Program-made: the position numbers and the translations under genes | The notes under the pieces: model-generated | Seen by the model: the letters and a program-made list of their open reading frames with translations, nothing else | Told to the model about the DNA's origin: nothing | Database searches by the model: none | Assembly (NCBI GenBank): GCA_937895975.1 | Contig: CALBLG010000209.1 | Coordinates: forward strand, 1-5,267 | Origin: an uncultured Slackia sp. | Lineage (GTDB): Bacteria; Actinomycetota; Coriobacteriia; Coriobacteriales; Eggerthellaceae | Direction of reading: 5' to 3' | Length of the DNA stretch: 5,267 bases | Shown here: piece by piece, positions 1 to 5,267 of the stretch | Position numbering within the stretch: position 1 is the first letter of the stretch | Layout: each line of letters begins with the position of its first letter

Positions 1-1636
1 GTGCCCAAGAGCTTTGCTCGCCCGGCGCCGACGTGAAGTCGTAGATGTCGCCGCACAACGCACCCGTGTCGCAACCGCCGACGTACAGGCCCTCGATGGG
101 ATTACCGTCTTCATCAATTGCCTGGATATTTTCGTCGATGGCAACGCCGCCGATAGTCGTGAAGAAGCCGTCGTAGCAATCGAAGGCGTAATACGGACCC
201 TCTTCCATGGACGACAGGTATTTCGCGTTTTTCTGGAAGTCCTCATCAACGCCCGATTTCGCGATTTCGGAGTAACGTTTCATGGTTTCGGTCAGGTTCT
301 GCTCGGGCAGACCGGTTTTCTGGGCAAGCTCGGAAATGCTGTCTGCAACGAAGATATTGTCGTTGCCGCGCTCGATTTCCTTCTGCAGAAGCTCTTTGTA
401 GACGTCTTTCGGCGATTGGCTGCCGCCCTGGCCGCTGTAGCCGTTCAAGCCGTCTTCTTCCGTGATTCGGTCGATGTCGGCCTCGGTCTGGATGACGATG
501 AGACGCTTGATGTCGCGAATGGCGGAGCCGACTTCGGCGAAATTGTTGATGCCCTCATTCATGAAGCGATGGCCGTTTTGATCGACCCACAGCGTGGGCT
601 GATATACGCCGTTGCTCACGGCTTCGCCCCACGTGGGTCCCGGCAGATGCGGGCCATAGAACATGATGGTGCCATTGCCGCGCGCCCATGCGGCGCCCGC
701 CTTGCGCGCCATGTACACGCCGTCGCCATCGCGGCCGTCGTAGCCCGGCGAAATAACGCGGTCGGGATTCACGCCGCCAAGCTCGCGCAGCATATCCTCA
801 TTGTTGGCCCAGCCGCCCGTGCTGATGAGCACGGCGGGAGCCTCGAATTTAATGACTTTGCCCGACTTGTCGGTTGCCAGCACGCCCGTCACCTTGCCCG
901 ACTCGTCTTGCACGAGTTCTTTGGCTTCGGTGTTCACGCGCATGTCGAGGCCGCGGCTTTCCGCTTCTTCGATCATGCGGGCGATAAGGGCTTTGCCGCC
1001 GCCCGTGCCGCCTTCGTTGTCGCCGCCCACGTAATGACAGCAGGTTCCCAGCGAGAACGGGCCCGGCTGGCCTTCGCCCGGGATAAGCGCCGCAAATTCG
1101 CAGCCCATGGCCTCGAGCCAGTCGAACGTTTCGGGAATCTCGTTCATGTAGTTCTTCAGCAAGCGATACGACGGAATGTAATGGTTGTACGTCATAATCG
1201 TCTTGATAAGGTCGTTGTAGTCGACCTTCTTGCCGGCGTCGAGCGCGTAGTGGTTGTTCGGGTAGAAGCCGACCGCCGCGAAGGCGAACGTGCCGCCGCA
1301 CTGGGATTTCTTTTCGAGGAGAATGGCGTTCAATCCCAAATCGTTGGCCTCAAGCAGGGCGGCCATGCCGGAGCCGCCGCCGCCCACGATGATGAAATCG
1401 GCTTGCACGGTTTCCTCGGGCTCGCCTACGGCGTCGCGCTTCATGAAGCTGTAGTTGAGCCATTTGTCGGCCCCCTTCGCGGCGCTATTCGCGTCCGTCG
1501 AAGACGCGGCGGCAGACGACTTTCCGCTCGAGGGTGCGCAACCGGCCAGTCCGGCGGCCGCAACGGAGCCAGCGCCCAGCACGCCGATGCCCTTCAAAAA
1601 GGAACGGCGATCGATGTCGAAAGTGGTGTTCCCCAT
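1..1636 (-). CDS. Tat-exported lipoprotein FAD-dependent reductase, fumarate reductase/flavocytochrome c superfamily (3' end cut off by window)
   Basis: Seen: 545 residues with no stop before the left edge, so the C-terminus is missing (perhaps a few dozen residues by family length). The N-terminus has a Tat signal (RRSFLKG, residues 10-16) and a lipobox LAGC (30-33), then a Ser/Ala/Gly-rich linker to about residue 57. The FAD-binding Rossmann motif VGGGGSG is at 84-90, with the ribose-binding acid E108 in LLEKK and GGTFAFAAVGFY at 114-125. A second FAD segment lies at STGGW (272-276), and the C-terminal FAD segment GLYVGGCDTG is at 516-525. Family: FAD_binding_2 proteins that pass electrons from the quinone pool or cytochromes to an organic acceptor. 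No CxxCH haem motif and no FMN-attachment domain are visible, so the electron donor must be a separate protein. Residues that bind fumarate in characterised members appear replaced (see findings), so the substrate is unknown. Inference: it is anchored outside the membrane for anaerobic respiration and controlled by the upstream TetR gene. The ATG at 1636 is chosen for its Shine-Dalgarno sequence. Family assignment is secure; substrate is not. Confidence 0.94.
   Translation of the reverse strand, partial: MGNTTFDIDRRSFLKGIGVLGAGSVAAAGLAGCAPSSGKSSAAASSTDANSAAKGADKWLNYSFMKRDAVGEPEETVQADFIIVGGGGSGMAALLEANDLGLNAILLEKKSQCGGTFAFAAVGFYPNNHYALDAGKKVDYNDLIKTIMTYNHYIPSYRLLKNYMNEIPETFDWLEAMGCEFAALIPGEGQPGPFSLGTCCHYVGGDNEGGTGGGKALIARMIEEAESRGLDMRVNTEAKELVQDESGKVTGVLATDKSGKVIKFEAPAVLISTGGWANNEDMLRELGGVNPDRVISPGYDGRDGDGVYMARKAGAAWARGNGTIMFYGPHLPGPTWGEAVSNGVYQPTLWVDQNGHRFMNEGINNFAEVGSAIRDIKRLIVIQTEADIDRITEEDGLNGYSGQGGSQSPKDVYKELLQKEIERGNDNIFVADSISELAQKTGLPEQNLTETMKRYSEIAKSGVDEDFQKNAKYLSSMEEGPYYAFDCYDGFFTTIGGVAIDENIQAIDEDGNPIEGLYVGGCDTGALCGDIYDFTSAPGEQSSWA
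1538..1636 (-). other. Tat signal peptide with lipoprotein box (residues 1-33 of the reductase)
   Basis: The encoded N-terminus carries twin arginines R10-R11 followed by S-F-L-K, matching the Tat consensus (S/T)RRxFLK. A weakly hydrophobic Gly/Ala/Val/Leu-rich stretch (about residues 17-31) follows, then L-A-G-C with C33 as the lipidation site. Tat export fits a protein that folds with FAD in the cytoplasm. Lipidation at C33 would tether it to the outer face of the cytoplasmic membrane. Cleavage before C33 is predicted by motif only. Confidence 0.83.
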
Positions 1637-1642
1637 GGTGTG

Positions 1643-1649
1643 TCCTCCC
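1643..1649 (-). promoter_or_regulatory. Ribosome binding site of the reductase gene
   Basis: The minus strand reads GGGAGGA, then a 6-base spacer CACACC, then ATG at 1636. This strong site decides the start. An in-frame ATG at 1651 sits 15 bases upstream and overlaps the Shine-Dalgarno itself, so it is unlikely to be used. Confidence 0.85.
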
Positions 1650-1737
1650 ATGCAATCTAATGAACTATCAGGCGCGCCCTGTGGCTCATATAATTGCATA
1701 TGGAAGATGACCTGGGAATTTACAGAGATATTCGGAA

Positions 1738-1777
1738 TGTCAGGAAATCTGACACCTTGATGACGACTGTCAGATTT
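1738..1777. promoter_or_regulatory. Inverted-repeat cluster, probable TetR operator controlling the reductase
   Basis: Seen: three copies of one hexamer in alternating orientation. TGTCAG (1738-1743), a GAAAT spacer and CTGACA (1749-1754) form a perfect 17-bp palindrome. The middle copy is also the left arm of a second perfect inverted repeat: AAATCTGACA (1745-1754), 13 bases, TGTCAGATTT (1768-1777). The cluster lies in the 186-bp gap between the tetR stop and the reductase start, about 100 bp before the reductase ATG. TetR-family dimers typically bind palindromes of about this size. On the minus strand two of the hexamers read CTGACA, close to a -35 box, but I could not pair them with a convincing -10. 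Alternative: the 10-bp arms could form a weak hairpin ending the tetR transcript, but the stem is AT-rich and no T-run follows on the minus strand. Function is inferred. Confidence 0.55.
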
Positions 1778-1822
1778 TATTAAGCTTTAAGCGACATCGA
1801 GACCGCAAGCGATGAGCCCTTG

Positions 1823-2368
1823 TCAAACGTCGAGCGCTTCGCGAAGCTCTTTGGGGATAAGCGTGATGAAATAGTCGATGAACTCATCTGCCGGAGGGTT
1901 GCAGCCGTCATCGATCCATTGGGCGGGAACGTCGGTCGCGAAACGCGAGAACCAATACATCTGGAACGCAACAAGCCCCGTGGGTTTCGCTCCATAGCGG
2001 GCAATGTAGCACTGCTCGAAATCGCGCAGTGAATTGCGTTCGGCGGTCGGCATGATGGCATTTACATCGCGAGAAGCCTGCATCGTCGTCATGGACAATC
2101 GGTATTTTTCCATTTGGCGAAAAGTATTCAGATAAGCCTCGCGCCACCCGATTGTCTTGCCGAGCTCCCTGAAATTGTTGCCCAAGATTTCCTCTTGTAT
2201 CGCAATCGATACTTCGTATTTATCGCGATAGTACTGGTAGAACGTCTGTCTCGAGATGCCAGCCCGCTCGCAAATCATCTTGACGCTGACTTTTTCGAAC
2301 GAAGTGGTTTCGCACAAATCGGTCAACGCTTGCCTTATATCGCGTTTCGTTCGGTCAGATGCCGCCAT
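1823..2368 (-). CDS. TetR/AcrR-family transcriptional regulator
   Basis: A 181-residue protein, slightly shorter than the usual TetR length of about 190-210. Seen: an N-terminal helix starting near K8-R9 and a helix-turn-helix at about residues 27-53 (VSVKMICERAGISRQTFYQYYRDKYEV without its flanks). The recognition helix is around S39-Y46, and the F-Y-x-Y-Y-x-D-K signature is typical of TetR proteins. The C-terminal part (about 55-181) is helical and divergent, rich in Trp, Tyr, Phe and Met (for example FQMYWFSRF), as expected for a dimerisation and ligand pocket; I cannot name the ligand. It lies 76 bp after ftsY and 186 bp before the reductase gene, all on one strand. Inference: a dedicated repressor or activator of the reductase, probably acting at the repeat cluster around 1738-1777. 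The start at 2368 is chosen because the TetR homology begins there and a GGAGG lies just upstream. In-frame starts at 2401 and 2503 also exist, the latter overlapping the ftsY end. Confidence 0.9.
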   Translation of the reverse strand: MAASDRTKRDIRQALTDLCETTSFEKVSVKMICERAGISRQTFYQYYRDKYEVSIAIQEEILGNNFRELGKTIGWREAYLNTFRQMEKYRLSMTTMQASRDVNAIMPTAERNSLRDFEQCYIARYGAKPTGLVAFQMYWFSRFATDVPAQWIDDGCNPPADEFIDYFITLIPKELREALDV

Positions 2369-2370
2369 GG

Positions 2371-2380
2371 TCCCTCCCCC
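2371..2380 (-). promoter_or_regulatory. Ribosome binding site of the tetR gene
   Basis: The minus strand reads GGGGGAGGGA followed by CC and ATG at 2368. The GGAGG core is only 4 bases from the start, slightly close but very purine-rich. It supports the 2368 start over the upstream in-frame ATG at 2401, which has only a less canonical GGGGGAACAGG directly before it. Confidence 0.65.
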
Positions 2381-2391
2381 ACGACACAATA

Positions 2392-2427
2392 TCGGCTTCA
2401 TCCTGTTCCCCCAGCGAACGAAGCCGA
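2392..2427. repeat. 8-bp inverted repeat in the ftsY-tetR gap
   Basis: TCGGCTTC (2392-2399) and GAAGCCGA (2420-2427) are perfect inverted arms around a 20-base loop, lying between the ftsY stop and the tetR start. There is no T-run after it on the minus strand, so it is a poor intrinsic terminator for ftsY. It could be an operator for tetR autoregulation, a hairpin in the transcript, or chance. Its sequence is unlike the TGTCAG cluster in front of the reductase. Confidence 0.35.
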
Positions 2428-2444
2428 CACGTACAACCCAAGAA

Positions 2445-3371
2445 TTACTGCGTTTGGCGCTCGTCGAATTCGCCGACGAGGGCTCGCGCGAAGTCGTGCG
2501 CATCGAAATCTTTCAAATCGCCCAGGCCCTCGCCCACGCCGATTTTGTAGATAGGAAGGCCCAGCTCGTGGCTCACGGCCAGCGCGATGCCGCCTTTGGC
2601 GGTGCCATCGAGCTTTGTGACGATGACGCCGTCCAAATCCAACGCCTTGTCGAATACTCGCGCCTGCGACAGCCCGTTTTGGCCGGTGGTTGCATCAATG
2701 ACCAGCACCGTGTATACGGGCATCGTGGAGCGTTTGCGCACCACGTTCACGACCTTTTGCAGCTCACGCATCAAATCGTCGGAAGTATGCAGGCGGCCGG
2801 CCGTATCGATGAGCACCAAATCGCAATCGTCAGCCTCGGCGCGTTCGATCGTGTCGTAGCACACGCTGGCCGGGTCGCTTCCGCGTTCGCGCTCCACGAT
2901 GGGCACATTCGCGCGGCGCGACCATTCCTCCAGCTGCTCGATGGCGGCCGCGCGGAATGTATCGGCCGAACCCAGGATCACTTTGCGACCCGCGTCGGCG
3001 CCTTCCTTGGCGAGTTTGCCCACCGTGGTGGTTTTGCCCGCGCCGTTGATGCCCACGAACAGCACGCACGCGGGCTCGCCGCCGAACGGATCGGCTTCAG
3101 CGGTGGCAAACGTGGCTGCCAGTTCGTCATTCAGGCGATCGAGCACGGCGTATGCGTCGGGCAATGCCTTGCGCGTGGCCTCGTCGCGCAGATTTTCGAC
3201 CACCTGCGACGCGGCGGAACCGCCCATGTCGGCCAAGATGAGCGTTTCTTCCAAATCGTCCCAGAAGTCGTCATCCAAATCGGGCCCGCGGTCGAGCAGC
3301 ACGTTCATCTGCTCGGTGAATTTTTGGCGAGAGCGCGAAAGCCCTTCGCTGATTCGCTCGAAGAATCCCAT
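2445..3371 (-). CDS. ftsY: Signal recognition particle receptor FtsY (SRP GTPase)
   Basis: FtsY docks SRP-ribosome complexes at the cytoplasmic membrane and hands nascent membrane proteins to SecYEG; it and Ffh hydrolyse GTP reciprocally. Seen: 308 residues with a helical N domain (about 1-95), then the G domain. The P-loop is GINGAGKT (107-114), DTFRAAA is in the insertion-box region (137-143), the G3 motif DTAGR is at 189-193, and the G4 motif TKLD (252-255) is followed by GTAKGG. The closing segment GVGEGLGDLKDFD (278-290) is the conserved FtsY C-terminus. It is the compact NG form: the long acidic A domain of E. coli FtsY is absent and only a short amphipathic MGFFERI-type start is present, as is common in Gram-positives. 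The ATG at 3371 fits FtsY N-termini and has GAAAGGG 6 bases upstream; an open frame continues to 3410 but adds unrelated residues. It follows smc across a strong terminator, so it probably has its own promoter. Confidence 0.97.
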   Translation of the reverse strand: MGFFERISEGLSRSRQKFTEQMNVLLDRGPDLDDDFWDDLEETLILADMGGSAASQVVENLRDEATRKALPDAYAVLDRLNDELAATFATAEADPFGGEPACVLFVGINGAGKTTTVGKLAKEGADAGRKVILGSADTFRAAAIEQLEEWSRRANVPIVERERGSDPASVCYDTIERAEADDCDLVLIDTAGRLHTSDDLMRELQKVVNVVRKRSTMPVYTVLVIDATTGQNGLSQARVFDKALDLDGVIVTKLDGTAKGGIALAVSHELGLPIYKIGVGEGLGDLKDFDAHDFARALVGEFDERQTQ

Positions 3372-3377
3372 GAAATG

Positions 3378-3384
3378 CCCTTTC
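3378..3384 (-). promoter_or_regulatory. ftsY: Ribosome binding site of ftsY
   Basis: The minus strand reads GAAAGGG with a 6-base spacer before the ATG at 3371. It is a modest Shine-Dalgarno, but correctly spaced, and it supports the FtsY-like MGFFERI start over the upstream in-frame GTG at 3386 and ATG at 3410. Confidence 0.6.
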
Positions 3385-3391
3385 ACGTGAA
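3382..3391. repeat. Perfect 10-bp palindrome TTCACGTGAA in the ftsY leader
   Basis: TTCACGTGAA reads the same on both strands. It sits 10-20 bases before the ftsY ATG and overlaps the ribosome binding site by three bases. It could be a binding site for a regulator of ftsY or may be chance; it does not extend beyond 10 bp. No convincing -35/-10 pair was found in the gap between the terminator and ftsY. Confidence 0.3.
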
Positions 3392-3430
3392 GAAATGTCA
3401 CAAATATCAACCGTGTAAGACTACCACAGC

Positions 3431-3465
3431 AAAAAGCCCGCCAACCTGAGCAGTTGGCGGGCTTT
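3431..3465 (-). terminator. Rho-independent terminator after smc
   Basis: Perfect 13-bp arms AAAGCCCGCCAAC (3433-3445) and GTTGGCGGGCTTT (3453-3465) enclose a 7-base loop. On the minus strand the GC-rich stem runs into TTTTT (3435-3431). The stem begins only 2 bases after the smc stop codon. It should stop transcription from the smc side before ftsY, so the two genes are adjacent but probably separate transcripts. Confidence 0.95.
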
Positions 3466-3467
3466 AT

Positions 3468-5267
3468 CTATTCCGCATTCGGAAGCGCATCCTTCAGACG
3501 CTGCGACACGACTTTCGTCACGCCGTCGGCCTGCATCGACACGCCGTAGAGCACGTCTGACATCTCCATAGTGCGGCGCTGGTGCGTAATCATGATGAGC
3601 TGCGTCTCGTTGCGCAGCGTGGCGAGATACGCAATAAGACGGCGCAGGTTGCTGTCGTCGAGCGCTGCTTCTACCTCGTCTAGGATATAGAACGGCGCGT
3701 GGCGGATGCGATACACCGCAAACAGCAGCGCGATGGCGGTAAGCGATTTCTCGCCGCCCGACATCAGCGTCATTTTCGCGATCTTTTTGCCTCGCGGCTG
3801 CGCGTGGACCTCTACGCCCAACGAAGCCGGGTCGCTCTCGTCGCCGACGAGCGAAAGCGAAGCCGAACCGCCCGGGAACAGCTGCTCGAAAATTTCTTGG
3901 AAGTTGCTGTTTACCTGTGTAAACGTCGCGTCGAACTGCTGTTTCATGCGCTCGTCGATAGCCGCTACGATGCGCTTGAGCGAACGGCGCGCCGCTTCCA
4001 TGTCTTCCACCTGCGCGGCCATGAAATCGTAGCGCTCCTTCATGGCTTCATATTCATCGGCCGCCGATGAATCGATGGTGCCCATGGAATTCAAGCGACG
4101 GCGCATCTTGAACGCTTCGCTTTCGGTGGCGGCGCGGTCTTCCGGCGCAGGAATCTCCAACGCGGTTTCGAGCGGCGTGCCGCAATCGTCGACGATGGTC
4201 GAAATGGCGGCCTCCACCTGCACTTCGAGCTTGCCTTTTTCGATGCGTATATCGTTGAGGCGCGTCTGCGTGGCATCGAGGGCATCGTGGGCGGCCCGCG
4301 ATACGGCGCGCGCCTCATTGATGGACGCGTTCAACTCGGCCGAATTGCTCTGTTCAAGCGCCGCCTTGCCGGCAAGATCGTCTACCCAGACGCTTGCCGA
4401 TTCCTTCAAGTTGGCGAGCAGCGCATGCAGCGGCTCGATGCGGCGCACGGCCACATCGAGCACGCGCAAGTCGCGCTCGGCGCGCTCTTTGGCATGCCGG
4501 GCTCGCTCAAGGTCTCTCACGCGTTCGCGATGTTCCCTGGTCAAAGAAAGGGCGCGCTCTTTGGCCGTAGCGTATTCGAGTTTGCTCTCGGAAAGCTTGT
4601 TCGAAAGCTCTTGCTCGCGCTCGTATGCGACCGCTCGGGCGCCAACCGCCTCGTTCATGCGTTCTTCGACGGAGATGCGAGACGTGCGCAGTCCTTCGAT
4701 GGCTTGGGATAGCTCATCTACCTCGGGCTGCGTTTTATCGAGTTCCGCGACCACGCGAGCCAAATCGTCCGCGATGCTTTTCTGCGATGCCTGCAGCGAT
4801 CCGACCCGTTTCGCCAAGCGTTCGCGTTCGGCCTGGGCACTCGCCTGCTCTCCGGCGCGCCGGGCATGCGTGCGCGACAGCTCGAGGCTCATGGCCCGCT
4901 TGCGTTCAAGCTCTTCGGCAAGGCGCTTTGCCTCGGCTTGGGCCTGCTCGTGGGCCGTTCGAGCCTGGGCCAGCTGCTCACGCAAGTCGTCTAGCTCACG
5001 TTCTCGCGCAAGCATGCCCTCTTCGCCGGCCCCGCCGCGACGCACCGTGATTTTTGCGTTGGGCCATGCCACCATGCCATCTTTGGTGGCGAAGCGCGCG
5101 CCTGTCGCGTCGGTGCGCGACAAGGTTGCCTCGTCCACAGAATCGATGAGATACACGTCACCGATCAGTCGTTCAACAACGCCGGAAAGATGTTGCGGAT
5201 ATTCAAGGAAATCGACCACGCGCGGCGCATTGATGACGGGCTTGGTAGCGAAATTTCCGGCGATGAG
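3468..5267 (-). CDS. smc: Chromosome partition/condensation ATPase SMC, C-terminal half (5' end beyond window)
   Basis: SMC forms a dimeric ring with ScpA and ScpB that condenses and segregates the chromosome by ATP-driven DNA loop extrusion. Seen: 599 residues up to a TAG stop, open at the right edge; full bacterial SMC is about 1,170-1,190 residues, so roughly half is present. In order: part of the hinge (about 1-75 of the visible part, with RVVDFLEYP, LSGVVERLIGDVYLID and a Gly-rich GGAGEEG near its end); a long, strongly charged Glu/Arg/Ala-rich returning coiled coil (about 85-440); then the C-terminal head. The head holds the ABC signature LMSGGEK (501-507), Walker B YILDEVEAALDD (527-538, with catalytic E531) and an H-loop histidine (H562 in MITHQRR). 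All C-terminal ATPase elements are intact; the Walker A half lies outside the window. The GTG at 5219 is not the true start, because the frame and the hinge homology continue upstream. Its order before ftsY is common in bacteria. Confidence 0.97.
   Translation of the reverse strand, partial: LIAGNFATKPVINAPRVVDFLEYPQHLSGVVERLIGDVYLIDSVDEATLSRTDATGARFATKDGMVAWPNAKITVRRGGAGEEGMLARERELDDLREQLAQARTAHEQAQAEAKRLAEELERKRAMSLELSRTHARRAGEQASAQAERERLAKRVGSLQASQKSIADDLARVVAELDKTQPEVDELSQAIEGLRTSRISVEERMNEAVGARAVAYEREQELSNKLSESKLEYATAKERALSLTREHRERVRDLERARHAKERAERDLRVLDVAVRRIEPLHALLANLKESASVWVDDLAGKAALEQSNSAELNASINEARAVSRAAHDALDATQTRLNDIRIEKGKLEVQVEAAISTIVDDCGTPLETALEIPAPEDRAATESEAFKMRRRLNSMGTIDSSAADEYEAMKERYDFMAAQVEDMEAARRSLKRIVAAIDERMKQQFDATFTQVNSNFQEIFEQLFPGGSASLSLVGDESDPASLGVEVHAQPRGKKIAKMTLMSGGEKSLTAIALLFAVYRIRHAPFYILDEVEAALDDSNLRRLIAYLATLRNETQLIMITHQRRTMEMSDVLYGVSMQADGVTKVVSQRLKDALPNAE

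Noticed and set aside
1033..1044. Cys-Cys-His at reductase residues 199-201 as a haem c site
   Set aside because: Haem c attachment needs CxxCH; here the cysteines are adjacent and only one precedes the histidine directly, so it does not fit.
1637..1651. In-frame ATG at 1651 as the reductase start
   Set aside because: It overlaps the Shine-Dalgarno that serves the ATG at 1636 and has no ribosome site of its own.
14..1660. A 548-codon open frame on the plus strand opposite the reductase
   Set aside because: It is an antisense shadow of the high-GC reductase gene: its translation is low-complexity Ala/Arg/Val/His-rich with no recognisable domain, while the minus strand encodes a complete FAD-enzyme signature.
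1780..1790. TTAAGCTTTAA near the tetR 3' end as a terminator or operator
   Set aside because: Its 4-bp AT arms are too short and weak, and it is not linked to the TGTCAG repeats.
2369..2503. Longer tetR gene starting at 2503 or 2401
   Set aside because: The added residues do not resemble TetR N-termini, and the 2503 start would overlap ftsY; the 2368 start has a GGAGG and begins at the family homology.
2256..3449. A 397-codon plus-strand open frame spanning tetR and ftsY
   Set aside because: It runs antisense across two clearly real genes and the terminator, with no family resemblance or ribosome site; it is a composition artefact.
5217..5219. GTG at 5219 as the start of a 583-residue SMC-like protein
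   Set aside because: The same frame stays open to the window edge with residues that continue the SMC hinge, so this is an internal valine codon.

Overview
The window looks like a chromosomal segment from a high-GC anaerobic actinobacterium, most likely class Coriobacteriia (Eggerthella/Slackia/Adlercreutzia-like). The main reason is a Tat-exported, lipoprotein-type flavoprotein of the fumarate-reductase/flavocytochrome c superfamily, a family strongly expanded in those gut bacteria, lying beside Coriobacteriia-like smc and ftsY genes. This placement is inference from protein character, not from a search.

All four genes are on the minus strand, so transcription runs from the right edge to the left. 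From right to left they are: (1) the C-terminal half of smc (chromosome condensation), open at the right edge and ending at 3468; (2) a textbook intrinsic terminator starting 2 bases after the smc stop; (3) ftsY (signal-recognition-particle receptor GTPase), 3371 to 2445; (4) a 76-bp gap with an inverted repeat, then a TetR-family regulator, 2368 to 1823; (5) a 186-bp AT-richer gap with a cluster of TGTCAG/CTGACA inverted repeats; and (6) a Tat lipoprotein FAD-dependent reductase starting at 1636 and running off the left edge after 545 residues.

smc and ftsY form the conserved housekeeping part, a gene order common in many bacteria. The tetR and reductase genes look like an accessory regulator-plus-respiratory-reductase module placed directly after it. 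The likely logic is that the TetR protein binds the repeat cluster and controls the reductase, perhaps in response to the reductase's substrate. The reductase keeps the FAD-binding fold, but by hand alignment it lacks several residues that bind or protonate fumarate in known fumarate reductases. It therefore probably reduces a different, unidentified acceptor outside the cytoplasmic membrane. This is the most interesting point in the window. I see no RNA genes, CRISPR arrays, insertion sequences or phage features.
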